Part shown: one piece after another, positions 49,863-57,418 of the stretch
Layout of the letters: every line of letters begins with the position of its first letter
Numbering within the stretch: the stretch's first letter is position 1
Assembly (NCBI GenBank): GCA_019242475.1
Contig: JAFAVK010000017.1
Coordinates: forward strand, 31,834 to 95,833
Reading direction: 5' to 3'
DNA: 64,000 bases
Source of the DNA: Acidobacteriota bacterium
Lineage (GTDB): Bacteria; Acidobacteriota; Blastocatellia; Pyrinomonadales; Pyrinomonadaceae
Notes under the pieces: generated by a model
The model's input: the letters and a program-made list of their open reading frames with translations, nothing else
Databases searched by the model: none
What the model was told of the DNA's origin: nothing
Translations under genes and position numbers: made by a program

Positions 49863-49950
49863 ACAGTAGAAAAGAAAGGCAGCGCGGCTCTCGTCATCAA
49901 CTGATGAGAGCCGCGCTGCCTTTATCTTCCCTACTGACTACTGTCTACTT
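49857..49950. repeat. Heptad-type hairpin element H between convergent genes
   Basis: Outer arms contain GTAGACA/GTAGTCA words (49858-49869 pairs with 49938-49949). The inner stem is GC-rich and nearly perfect (49875-49899 with 49902-49923, 3-nt bulge). The left arm covers the LysM stop codon, and the right arm ends 3 nt before the stop of the minus-strand gene at 49953. It looks like a bidirectional terminator. Confidence 0.8.
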
Positions 49951-49952
49951 CT

Positions 49953-50906
49953 TTACTGCTGCCTTCTCATCACGGGCCGGCCGAAGACGGGCTCGTGCTG
50001 GTCTACGGTGCGGTAGCCCTGCGGCTCCGTGAAGAGGTCGGGCGCGGGGTCGCCGCGCGTGATGTTGGTGAGGCGGAAGGTCGTCTCGCCGAAGCGCGGG
50101 TCGTTGTGCTTCATCAGCACGACCATCTGCAACTCGGGCGAGTACCACTGCTCGTGCGTGATCTCCAACGGCTGCTCGTTGTCGAACTCGCCGGCCGGGA
50201 TGGTCACGGTGATGCGCGTCCCCTCGGCCGACACGCCCTCGATCTGCTGAGTCTCCAGACGCTCCTTCTTCGGTTCGGGGAGGGGCTGTGCGGCGTCGCC
50301 CTCGGCCTGGCGCCTGTGTGCTGTGCTCGTCGGCATCAGCACGCCGAAGGACTCGTCCGTCCCCATCGCCTCCCGCCGCGCCTCGGCGAGCCCGGGCGTC
50401 ATCGGCGTCTTGCGGATGGTGCCGCGCGCCGTGTCCACCAGGTACTCGACCTGCCCGACGGGGTCGTTGATGATGATGAGGCGCGGCTCCTGCCCGTCCG
50501 GGGCGGTCACGGCGCCGCGCGTCAAAGTGTGCTCGCGGCGCGTGCGCCCGGCCGAGTCGCGGAAGAGCTTGGCGGTTGACTTCCGCACCATGCGGTTGCC
50601 GTCGCCGAGCCGCTGCACGTGCTCCGTCACCGACTCGGCCGCGAAGGGCGAGCCCTTCACGACCTTGCGCTCGAAGGTCGAGTCGGGCGTCGTGAAGCTG
50701 AGCGTGTTAACACGGCCGCCGGCACGGCCGTCAACCAAAGGCACGGGCGTCTCCGCGACCGGCGGCATCGGCAACTCCACGCGCATCGTGCTCGAACGCA
50801 CGCGCCCGCCGGACTGCGCCAAAGCCTCCGCCACGCCCAACGACGCCAGCAGCGCCACACACGCGAACGCGCGCCACGCGGCACGCTTTAACCTGTCCCT
50901 GTTCAT
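49953..50906 (-). CDS. Secreted hypothetical protein, paralogue of the protein at 60855-61907
   Basis: 317 residues. The signal peptide is in RAAWRAFACVALLASLGVAEALAQ. The body contains VKGSPFAAESVTEHVQRLGDGNRMVRKSTAKLFRDSAGRTRRE and, near the end, TVTIPAGEFDNEQPLEITHEQWYSPELQMVVLMKHNDPRFGETTFRLTNITRGDPAPDLF. The same two blocks occur in the gene after the anti-sigma factor near 61 kb, so the two are paralogues. No function is known. Start 50906 gives the signal peptide. It converges on the LysM gene. Confidence 0.75.
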   Translation of the reverse strand: MNRDRLKRAAWRAFACVALLASLGVAEALAQSGGRVRSSTMRVELPMPPVAETPVPLVDGRAGGRVNTLSFTTPDSTFERKVVKGSPFAAESVTEHVQRLGDGNRMVRKSTAKLFRDSAGRTRREHTLTRGAVTAPDGQEPRLIIINDPVGQVEYLVDTARGTIRKTPMTPGLAEARREAMGTDESFGVLMPTSTAHRRQAEGDAAQPLPEPKKERLETQQIEGVSAEGTRITVTIPAGEFDNEQPLEITHEQWYSPELQMVVLMKHNDPRFGETTFRLTNITRGDPAPDLFTEPQGYRTVDQHEPVFGRPVMRRQQ

Positions 50907-50976
50907 TGCGAGGTTACTTCCTTTCGACTTCACTGCGAGGTATTGCTTTTAAATCTTATCCGTTTTAGTTAAGCCT

Positions 50977-51978
50977 TCAGCCGCCGATGAGGCTCATCGT
51001 GCGGGCGGGCTGTTCGAAGTGGGTCTCGTTGATGTAGTGGCGCGGCTCCTTCTTGAGGACGACCGACCTGATGTAGTCGGCCGTCTCGGCGGGGTTAGCG
51101 CCGGAGCGGAGCACGTCGCGCAGGGAGTGTTCGACCTTGGAGAAGAGGCACGTCCGTATCTGGCCGTCGGCGGTGAGGCGGACGCGCGAGCAGGCGCCGC
51201 AGAAGGGCTCGGTGACGGGGGCGATGATGCCGATCTCGCCGGGCGCGCCGTCGGCGAAGCGGTAGCGCGTGGCCGTCTCCGACCCGCGCTCGACGCGCTT
51301 CGAGACCATCGGGAAACGTTCGTTGATGGCCTGCCGAATCTCCGCGCCCGAGACGACGCGCTCACGCGACCAGCCGTGGCCCGAGTCGAGCGGCATGTAC
51401 TCGATGAAGCGCACGTCCACCGCGTGCTCGCGCGCGAAGGCGGCGAAGTCCGCGACCTCCCCTTCGTTGTGGCCGCGCACGACGACGGCGTTGACCTTGA
51501 CGGGGTTGAGCCCGACGCGCTGCGCCGCGCGGATGCCTTCGAGCACGCGCGAGAGCATGTCCACGCCCGTCATCTCTGTGAAGGCCGCGCGCCTCAGACT
51601 GTCGAGGCTGACGGTGACGCGGTCGAGCCCGGCGGCCTTCAAACCCGCGGCGCGCTCGGCGAGGTTGAAGCCGTTGGTCGTGAGCGCCAGGTCTTTGACG
51701 CCTTCGACGCGCGCGAGCTTGGCGACCAGCGTCTCGATGTCGCGCCGGAGCATCGGCTCGCCGCCCGTGATTCTGACCTTCTCGACGCCGAGCGAGGCGA
51801 AGACCTCGACCGCCCGCTCGATCTCTTCGTAGGTCAACAGCGCGGCCTTCGGCGCGGTCTCCTCGGGCGAGCCGTGCGGCAGGCAGTAGAAGCAGCGGAA
51901 GTTACACCTGTCGGTCACCGACACGCGCAGATCGCGTATGGCACGCCCGTATGAGTCTTTGAGTAATGCTTCCGACAT
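50977..51978 (-). CDS. moaA: GTP 3',8-cyclase MoaA
   Basis: 333 residues; radical-SAM enzyme of the first step of molybdenum cofactor biosynthesis. The SAM cluster motif is CNFRCFYC near residue 26, the SAM-binding GGEP is RITGGEPMLRRD, and the second cluster is in CGACSRVRLTADGQIRTCLF. The C-terminal MSLIGG double glycine is required for activity in known enzymes. Partner moaC and other moa genes are not in the window. Confidence 0.96.
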   Translation of the reverse strand: MSEALLKDSYGRAIRDLRVSVTDRCNFRCFYCLPHGSPEETAPKAALLTYEEIERAVEVFASLGVEKVRITGGEPMLRRDIETLVAKLARVEGVKDLALTTNGFNLAERAAGLKAAGLDRVTVSLDSLRRAAFTEMTGVDMLSRVLEGIRAAQRVGLNPVKVNAVVVRGHNEGEVADFAAFAREHAVDVRFIEYMPLDSGHGWSRERVVSGAEIRQAINERFPMVSKRVERGSETATRYRFADGAPGEIGIIAPVTEPFCGACSRVRLTADGQIRTCLFSKVEHSLRDVLRSGANPAETADYIRSVVLKKEPRHYINETHFEQPARTMSLIGG

Positions 51979-52042
51979 TGAGAACTTTGATGACCAAAAC
52001 GCCCGCGGCGCAAGGCGGCTATTTTAACAGGTCGCCGGTTCT

Positions 52043-52921
52043 TCAACGACCCGCGCCGTGCTTGTGGTAGAGGTCTGCGACGCCGACCGTGAGGCCGGCG
52101 ACCGCGCCGACCCGGGGCGCGTCGTGCGTGAGCCCGAGCCGGAGGCCGCAGTCGAAGACGAGGCGGCGGTTGACCTGGTACGTGACGACGCCGAGGCCGA
52201 AGGCGGCGCCCGGCTGCGCGTCGTTGCGCGTGGAGCCGCTCAGTTCGCCCTGCACGCCGACCCGCTCGGTGACGTTGCGGGACGCCGCGAGGGCCGCCTG
52301 CGCGCTCGAAGCGTGGCCCTCGTCGGTCGTGCGCCCGGCGAGCAGGTAGACGGCGTTGAAGTCGAAGTCGGTCTTGCCCGACTTCTTGCTGACGAGCGCG
52401 AGCAGGGAATGATCGACGCGCCCCGTGCCGAGGCCCTCGCTCGCCGTGGGGAGCTTGACGTAGTAGGCGAAGGCGACGCCCGGGCGCGCGGCGGCCTCGT
52501 GTTGCAGGACGAGCTGGAGGCCGAGCTGCGAGTCGCCAGCGCCCGTCGTCCTCTGACCTTCGGCGGCCTGCGAGGCGGGCGTGTCGCCGTCGAACTCAAG
52601 CAGCAGGCGGCGGCTCACGGCGAAGCGCAGGGCGAGCGGGGTGTCCAAGGCTGAGGCGCCGCCCGGCGCACGCCAGTTGCCGTTGAAGCCGTATTCCAGT
52701 TGCAGCACGCCCGGCCTCTGAAACTCCGCGGGGTTCGAGGCGGTCGGGCGCGCGGGGACGATGAAGTCCGGCGCGTCTTCGTCGCCTGTGGTCGAGTTGG
52801 TCTGGCCCTGCGCCTGCGCGCGTGCCGCGCCGCCCGCGCAGACGCACGCGAGCGCGAGCGTCAGGAGGCGGAACGTCAATAGCCCGACGAGTCTGCGGGG
52901 CCGTGAGTGTAAACGGTTCAT
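52043..52921 (-). CDS. Outer-membrane transporter-like protein
   Basis: 292 residues. It has a signal peptide (LLTLALACVCAGGAARAQAQ). The mature part alternates beta-strands typical of an outer-membrane barrel of the phenol-degradation/MetA-like transporter type (QLEYGFNGNWRAPGGASALDTPLALRFAVSRRLLLEFDGD, VAFAYYVKLPTASEGLGTGRVDHSLLALVSKKSGKTDFDFNAVYLLAG). The substrate is unknown. It is 14 nt downstream of the small anchored protein gene and probably co-transcribed with it. Confidence 0.7.
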   Translation of the reverse strand: MNRLHSRPRRLVGLLTFRLLTLALACVCAGGAARAQAQGQTNSTTGDEDAPDFIVPARPTASNPAEFQRPGVLQLEYGFNGNWRAPGGASALDTPLALRFAVSRRLLLEFDGDTPASQAAEGQRTTGAGDSQLGLQLVLQHEAAARPGVAFAYYVKLPTASEGLGTGRVDHSLLALVSKKSGKTDFDFNAVYLLAGRTTDEGHASSAQAALAASRNVTERVGVQGELSGSTRNDAQPGAAFGLGVVTYQVNRRLVFDCGLRLGLTHDAPRVGAVAGLTVGVADLYHKHGAGR

Positions 52922-52935
52922 CAGTCGTCCCTCCT

Positions 52936-53373
52936 TCAGGGCGCGGTCGTGGACGGGCGGCCGTCGTCGCCCGTGTCGAAGTGGAGCGTGTCGCCGAGCT
53001 GCTTGAGGGTGCGGAGGTCTGCGCGGCCGGGCGCGTACAGGGCGTAGACGCTCGCCTCGTGGTGCCCCGCGGCGAGCGCGGGGAGCGGGAAGCGGTAGCC
53101 GCAGTCGGGGTCGGGCGCGCGGCCCGCGGCCGACACGTCCGGGCGCGGGAGCGAGGCCACGTCGTGCGCGACGAAGCGGCCGTCAACGTAAAGCTCGACC
53201 TCGACGCGCGCGCCGGGACGCGACGCGTCCACGGCCCAGCCCGCGACCTCCCCCTTGCGCGTCACCTCGCCGAAGCCGCGGAAGTGCGGCGGGAACGAGC
53301 TGTACTCGGCCCACACCACGTACGCCCCGGCCGCCGCCGTCACGCAGACGAGCGCGGCGAAGACCAGGTGCAA
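52936..53373 (-). CDS. Small membrane-anchored hypothetical protein
   Basis: About 145 residues if it starts at TTG 53373. The N-terminus LHLVFAALVCVTAAAGAYVVWAEY is a membrane anchor or signal sequence. The remainder GFGEVTRKGEVAGWAVDASRPGARVEVELYVDGRFVAHDVASLPRPDVSAAG looks like a beta-sandwich domain. The frame is open further upstream but there it is translated heptad repeat and overlaps queG, so the short start is preferred. No standard ribosome-binding site is visible. No family recognised. Confidence 0.55.
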   Translation of the reverse strand: MHLVFAALVCVTAAAGAYVVWAEYSSFPPHFRGFGEVTRKGEVAGWAVDASRPGARVEVELYVDGRFVAHDVASLPRPDVSAAGRAPDPDCGYRFPLPALAAGHHEASVYALYAPGRADLRTLKQLGDTLHFDTGDDGRPSTTAP

Positions 53374-53408
53374 TTTGAAATTTGAAATTTGAAATCTCAA
53401 ACTTTCAA
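53374..53408. repeat. Heptad element J (TTTGAAA words) over the queG stop codon
   Basis: Three tandem TTTGAAA words (53374-53394) are followed by TCTCAAA and CTTTCAA. A small hairpin (53382-53392 with 53397-53408, one bulge) covers the queG stop codon at 53397-53399. It is a short and AT-rich relative of the larger heptad hairpins. Confidence 0.6.
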
Positions 53409-54371
53409 GAGTGTGCGGGCGTTGCGTTGGAGGCCGGAGAGCTTGGCGCGTTTGACGGGGCTGCGGCGGAAGCGTTCGACGTATGCGTCGTGCGTGAGCG
53501 CGGCGATCTCTTCGAGCGGGGGCGAGACCGCGCCGGGGCGCGGCTCGAAGCGCGACTCTTCGGTCGGCTGCTCGAAGCGGTTCCAGGGGCAAACGTCCTG
53601 GCACACGTCGCAGCCGTAGAGCCAGCCGTCGAGGTTCTCCGCGACGGTTGAAGGAAGTTCTTCGTCGCGCAGCTCGATGGTCGCGTGCGAGATGCAGAGG
53701 TTCGAGTCAACGACGTAGGGCTCCGTGATGGCCTGCGTGGGGCACGAGTCGAGGCAGAGCGTGCAGGTGCCGCAGTGGTCTTCCTCGCGCGCCGCCTCGT
53801 ACTCCAACTCCACGTCCAACAGCAGCTCGCCCAGGAAGACCCAGGAGCCGTAGTCGCGCGTGATGAGGTTCGTGTGCTTGCCGATCCACCCCAACCCGGC
53901 GCGCACGGCCCAAGCCTTGTCCATCGCGGGCTGCGCGTCCACGCAGACCTTGCCCTGAGCTTCGGGCGCAAGTTCTTTGACGTAGTCGAGCAGGGCTTTC
54001 AACTTCTCGCCGAGCACGTCGTGGTAGTCGTCGCCCCAGGCGTAGCGCGAAATCTTCCCCGTGCCCTCTTCGCGCGCGTGCTCGTGCGGCGTGAAGTAGT
54101 TGAGCGCGACGGCGACGACCGTGCGCGCGCCGGGCAGCAGCTCGCGCGGGTCTGTGCGCCGCCCGACGCCGCGCTCCATCCAGGCCATCGACGCGTGCAT
54201 CCCGCGCCGCATCCACTCTTCGAGCCGCGCGCGCTCCTCCGTCAACTCTCCGGCGCGCACGACGCCGACCTTCTCGAACCCCAGCTCGCGCGCGCGCCGC
54301 TTCACCTCCGCCGTCAGTTCCGAAGGCGATAGTCGGGCGGGCGCGGGCGCTTGTTCTAACGTGGTGTTCAT
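53397..54371 (-). CDS. queG: Epoxyqueuosine reductase QueG
   Basis: 324 residues; cobalamin- and iron-sulfur-dependent reduction of epoxyqueuosine to queuosine in tRNA. The N-terminal domain carries the family pattern ARELGFEKVGVVRAGEL and YAWGDDYHDVLGEKLKAL. VCVDAQPAMDKAWAVRAGLGWIGKHTNLI is the cobalamin/substrate region. Two [4Fe-4S] motifs follow: CGTCTLCLDSCP and CDVCQDVCPWN. The length fits short QueG. The promoter at 54398-54406 is divergent from the nagZ promoter. Confidence 0.95.
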   Translation of the reverse strand: MNTTLEQAPAPARLSPSELTAEVKRRARELGFEKVGVVRAGELTEERARLEEWMRRGMHASMAWMERGVGRRTDPRELLPGARTVVAVALNYFTPHEHAREEGTGKISRYAWGDDYHDVLGEKLKALLDYVKELAPEAQGKVCVDAQPAMDKAWAVRAGLGWIGKHTNLITRDYGSWVFLGELLLDVELEYEAAREEDHCGTCTLCLDSCPTQAITEPYVVDSNLCISHATIELRDEELPSTVAENLDGWLYGCDVCQDVCPWNRFEQPTEESRFEPRPGAVSPPLEEIAALTHDAYVERFRRSPVKRAKLSGLQRNARTLLKV

Positions 54372-54397
54372 CCTGAAAGCCAGAAAAACTCTTGAAA

Positions 54398-54446
54398 ATT
54401 ATAACAGAGCCCCGCGACGGCCTGCGCGGCAAGGGCGTGTTACAAT
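54398..54446. promoter_or_regulatory. Divergent extended -10 promoters for queG and the NagZ-like gene
   Basis: On the minus strand TGTTATAAT lies at 54406-54398, 27 nt before the queG start. On the plus strand TGTTACAAT lies at 54438-54446, about 90 nt before the NagZ-like ATG. Neither has a good -35 hexamer; both have the TGN extension. Confidence 0.45.
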
Positions 54447-54534
54447 CAACATAATCACGACAAGCTGTCGGCGGAGAATGTTGTTCGGGTGGTTGGCCGC
54501 GGCGTCTTGTCGTCGGCGGAGCAGGGGGAGTCGG

Positions 54535-55767
54535 ATGTCGCAGCAGGGTTTGGCGGGAGGCAGCGCGGAGTCGCTCGAAGAGAAGGTCGGGCGGCTCCTT
54601 TTCGTCGGCCTGCCCGTCACCAAACTCGACCGACACTGGCGCGAGTTCCTGCGCGAGGTGCGCCCGGGCGGCGTCATCCTCTTCGGCCGCAACGTCGAGT
54701 CGGCCGAGCAGGTCACGCTCCTCAACGCGCAGATCCGCGACGCCGCGGGCCGCGAAGTCCTGATCGGCGTTGACCAGGAGGGCGGCCTCGTTGACCGCTT
54801 CCGCGACATCATCGAGCCGATGCCCTCGGCCAAGGCCGTGCGCAACGCCGGGCGCGCAGACCTCGCCGAGAAGTTCGGCAGCCTGTCGGCGCGAGCGCTC
54901 CGGCTGATGGGCTTCAACATCAACTTCGCGCCGGTGCTCGACCTCTCGGGCGACAACGAAGACAACGGCCTGCGCGCGCGCACCTTCGGCGTCAACCCCG
55001 AGACGGTCTCGATGCTCGCGGGCGCCTACCTCGAAGGCTTGCAGCGCGGGCAGGTCGTCGGGTGCGGCAAGCACTTCCCCGGCCTCGGCGGCTCGAAGGT
55101 TGACTCGCACCGCAACCTGCCCGTCGTCACGCACACCTGGCAGGAGATTTTCCAAAAAGACCTCGTGCCCTTCATGGACTTGATGTTCCACCGCCCCGGC
55201 GAGCGCCTGCGCTCGGTGATGGTGAGCCACGCCGCCTTCCCCGACATCTCCGAGTTTTTGCAAGACCTCTTCCGGCAGGAGGGAGACCCGGAGACCATCC
55301 AGGGGCTCCACCAATTCCCCGCCACCATCAGCGGCAACGTCACCACGCGCCTGCTCCGACTGATACTGAAGTTCGACGGGCTCGTCATCACCGACGACAT
55401 GGAGATGGGCGCGGTCGTCCAGACGCTGACGGTGCCCGAGGCGTGCCTGCGCGCCATCGAGGCCGGCTCCGACATGGTGCTCATCTGCGAGCGCGAGGAG
55501 AACGTCCTCGCCTCGCGCGACGAGCTGGCGCGCGCCGTCCGCGAGAAGCGCCTGAGCGCGCGCGTGCTCGCGGCCGCCGAGCGCCGCCTGTCCTGGGCGC
55601 TCAAGCTCGCGGGCGAGCCCGAGTCCTTCGACGCCGAAGAGTTCGAGACGGTCTCGCGCCAGATGGCCCTGCTCAAGCGCGAGCTGAAGTCGGCCGAAGA
55701 GACCGGCGAGTACACGCCCCTCTTCGGCACGGCCGACGGCGGCACCCGCCGCTCTTCAAACTTCTAA
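54535..55767 (+). CDS. nagZ: Glycoside hydrolase family 3, NagZ-like beta-N-acetylhexosaminidase
   Basis: 410 residues. The GH3 TIM-barrel core shows PGGVILFGRNVES, IGVDQEGGLVDRF, NINFAPVLDL, VGCGKHFPGLGGSKVDSHRNLPVV (the Asp-His loop of NagZ) and LVITDDMEMGAV. It probably removes N-acetylglucosamine from peptidoglycan fragments during recycling. There is no signal peptide from ATG 54535, agreeing with cytoplasmic NagZ; GGGGGAG precedes this start. The open frame extends far upstream across the promoter, but those residues are not coding. Confidence 0.88.
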   Translation: MSQQGLAGGSAESLEEKVGRLLFVGLPVTKLDRHWREFLREVRPGGVILFGRNVESAEQVTLLNAQIRDAAGREVLIGVDQEGGLVDRFRDIIEPMPSAKAVRNAGRADLAEKFGSLSARALRLMGFNINFAPVLDLSGDNEDNGLRARTFGVNPETVSMLAGAYLEGLQRGQVVGCGKHFPGLGGSKVDSHRNLPVVTHTWQEIFQKDLVPFMDLMFHRPGERLRSVMVSHAAFPDISEFLQDLFRQEGDPETIQGLHQFPATISGNVTTRLLRLILKFDGLVITDDMEMGAVVQTLTVPEACLRAIEAGSDMVLICEREENVLASRDELARAVREKRLSARVLAAAERRLSWALKLAGEPESFDAEEFETVSRQMALLKRELKSAEETGEYTPLFGTADGGTRRSSNF

Positions 55768-55849
55768 ACGCCCTCGTCAAACTTCCCGCCCGTGGGTTAT
55801 CTTTGCCGCACGCCTCAATGCAGCGGCGCCACCCCTTCGATTTAGAAAC

Positions 55850-57319
55850 ATGACAGGAGGCAATCGGAAAGCCTTGCGACGCACCTTCTCGTTGATTCTC
55901 GTCACCGCGCTCGTCATCATCCAGGCGCCGGCGCAGCAGCCACAACAGACGCCGGCCATGCCGCCGCCCACGCACCAGGAGGAGCCCGCGCCCGCGCCGA
56001 AGCCCCTGCCGCCGCCGCGCGTCAAGATTGACGATTATCGTGAGCGCGCGTCGCGCATCATCGGCGCGGCGCTCACGAGTGACATGGCTTATCGAAGGCT
56101 CGCGTGGCTCACCGACCGCATCGGGAACCGTCTGAGCGGCTCCGAATCTTTGGAGCGCGCCATCGCGTGGGCCGTCTCGGAGATGAAGCGCGACGGGCTC
56201 GACAACGTGCGCGCCGAGAAGGTGATGGTGCCGCACTGGGTCAGGGGAGAGGAGAGCCTTGAGTTGTTGGAGCCCGCGAGTCGGAGTCTCCCGATGCTGG
56301 GCCTCGGCAACAGCGTCGGCACGCCGCCCGAGGGCGTCACCGCCGAGGTCGTCGTCGTCCGCAACTTCGACGAGCTGGAGGCGCTCGGCGAGAAGGTGCG
56401 GGGCAAGGTCGTGCTCTACAACGCGCCCTTCGTCACGTACGGCCAGACGGTCGCCTACCGCGGCTCGGGCGCCTCGCGCGCCGCGAAGTACGGGGCGGTC
56501 GCGGCGCTCGTCCGCTCCATCACGCCGGTCAGCTTGCAGACGCCGCACACCGGCTCGCTCCGCTACGCGGAGGGCGAGACGCAGCACATCCCCGCCGCCG
56601 CCGTCACCATCGAAAGCGCCGAGCTTTTGCAACGCATGTACGACCGCGGCGAGCACCCGCGGGTGCGCCTCAAGATGGAGGCGCACTTCCTGCCCGACGC
56701 CGAGTCGGCCAACGTCGTCGCCGAGTTGAAAGGCACCGAGAGGCCGGACGAGGTCGTCCTCGTCGGCGGGCACATCGACTCGTGGGACGTGGGGCAGGGC
56801 GCGCACGACGACGGCGGCGGGTGCATCGTCTCGTGGGAGGTGGCGCGGCTGCTGAAGTCTCTGAACCTGCGGCCGCGCCGCACGATCCGCGTCGTGCTCT
56901 TCACTAACGAGGAGAACGGCGTGCGCGGCGGCAACGGCTACCGCGACGCGCACAAGGCGGAGGTCTCGAAGCACGTCCTCGTCGTCGAGTCCGACATCGG
57001 CGTCTTCCGCCCAACCGGCTTCGGCCTCGCGGAGAAGGCGACCCCGCAGGCGCGCGCCGACTTCGTCGAGATCGCCAAACTCCTCTCCGGCATCCGCGCC
57101 GACCACATCGACCCCGACGGCGAGGGCACCGACATCGACCCCATGATGCGTGAGGGCGTGACGGGCGCCTCGCTCAACGTGGACTCGTCACACTACTTCG
57201 ACATCCACCACACGCAGGCCGACACCTTCGACAAGGTCAGCCCGCAGGAGCTGGCCGCCTGCGTCGCCGCCCTGACCGTCATGGCCTACGTCGTCGCCGA
57301 CATGCCCGAAAGACTTTGA
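55850..57319 (+). CDS. Secreted M28 family zinc peptidase
   Basis: 489 residues. It has a signal peptide (FSLILVTALVIIQAPAQ) and a proline-rich linker. A PA-type inserted domain (about 140-260, VRGKVVLYNAPFVTYGQTVAYRGSGASRAAKYGAVAALVRSI) precedes the catalytic domain. Zinc ligands and catalytic residues appear in order: GGHIDSWDVG, GAHDDGGGC, FTNEENGVRGG, VESDIG and SHYFDIHHTQADT. It resembles plasma glutamate carboxypeptidase-type aminopeptidases. Its stop codon overlaps heptad hairpin D by two bases. Confidence 0.9.
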   Translation: MTGGNRKALRRTFSLILVTALVIIQAPAQQPQQTPAMPPPTHQEEPAPAPKPLPPPRVKIDDYRERASRIIGAALTSDMAYRRLAWLTDRIGNRLSGSESLERAIAWAVSEMKRDGLDNVRAEKVMVPHWVRGEESLELLEPASRSLPMLGLGNSVGTPPEGVTAEVVVVRNFDELEALGEKVRGKVVLYNAPFVTYGQTVAYRGSGASRAAKYGAVAALVRSITPVSLQTPHTGSLRYAEGETQHIPAAAVTIESAELLQRMYDRGEHPRVRLKMEAHFLPDAESANVVAELKGTERPDEVVLVGGHIDSWDVGQGAHDDGGGCIVSWEVARLLKSLNLRPRRTIRVVLFTNEENGVRGGNGYRDAHKAEVSKHVLVVESDIGVFRPTGFGLAEKATPQARADFVEIAKLLSGIRADHIDPDGEGTDIDPMMREGVTGASLNVDSSHYFDIHHTQADTFDKVSPQELAACVAALTVMAYVVADMPERL

Positions 57320-57399
57320 GTAGGCAGTAGGCAGATGGCAGTAGGCAGTTAAGGAAACATTTCTTCAACTGCCTACTGCCATCTGCCTACCGTCTACTC
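57318..57399. repeat. Heptad hairpin element D (GTAGGCA words)
   Basis: 33-nt arms 57318-57350 and 57367-57399 pair with two mismatches around a 16-nt loop. The words are GTAGGCA and ATGGCAGTAGGCA. It starts on the M28 peptidase stop codon and ends 19 nt before the next ATG. TAG/TAA triplets at 57321, 57328 and 57350 cover all frames. Confidence 0.88.
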
Positions 57400-57418
57400 A
57401 CTCCGAAGGAATGAACTC

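Noticed and set aside
53707..55314. 535-codon minus-strand open frame spanning part of queG and the NagZ-like gene
   Set aside because: It runs out of frame through queG and antisense to the NagZ-like gene, both of which have diagnostic motifs.
57318..57399. Heptad arms considered as terminal inverted repeats of small mobile elements
   Set aside because: No internal gene, no target duplication, arms differ in sequence between copies, and position is tied to stop codons. A transposed origin is not excluded for the long-centred copy at 37690-37779.
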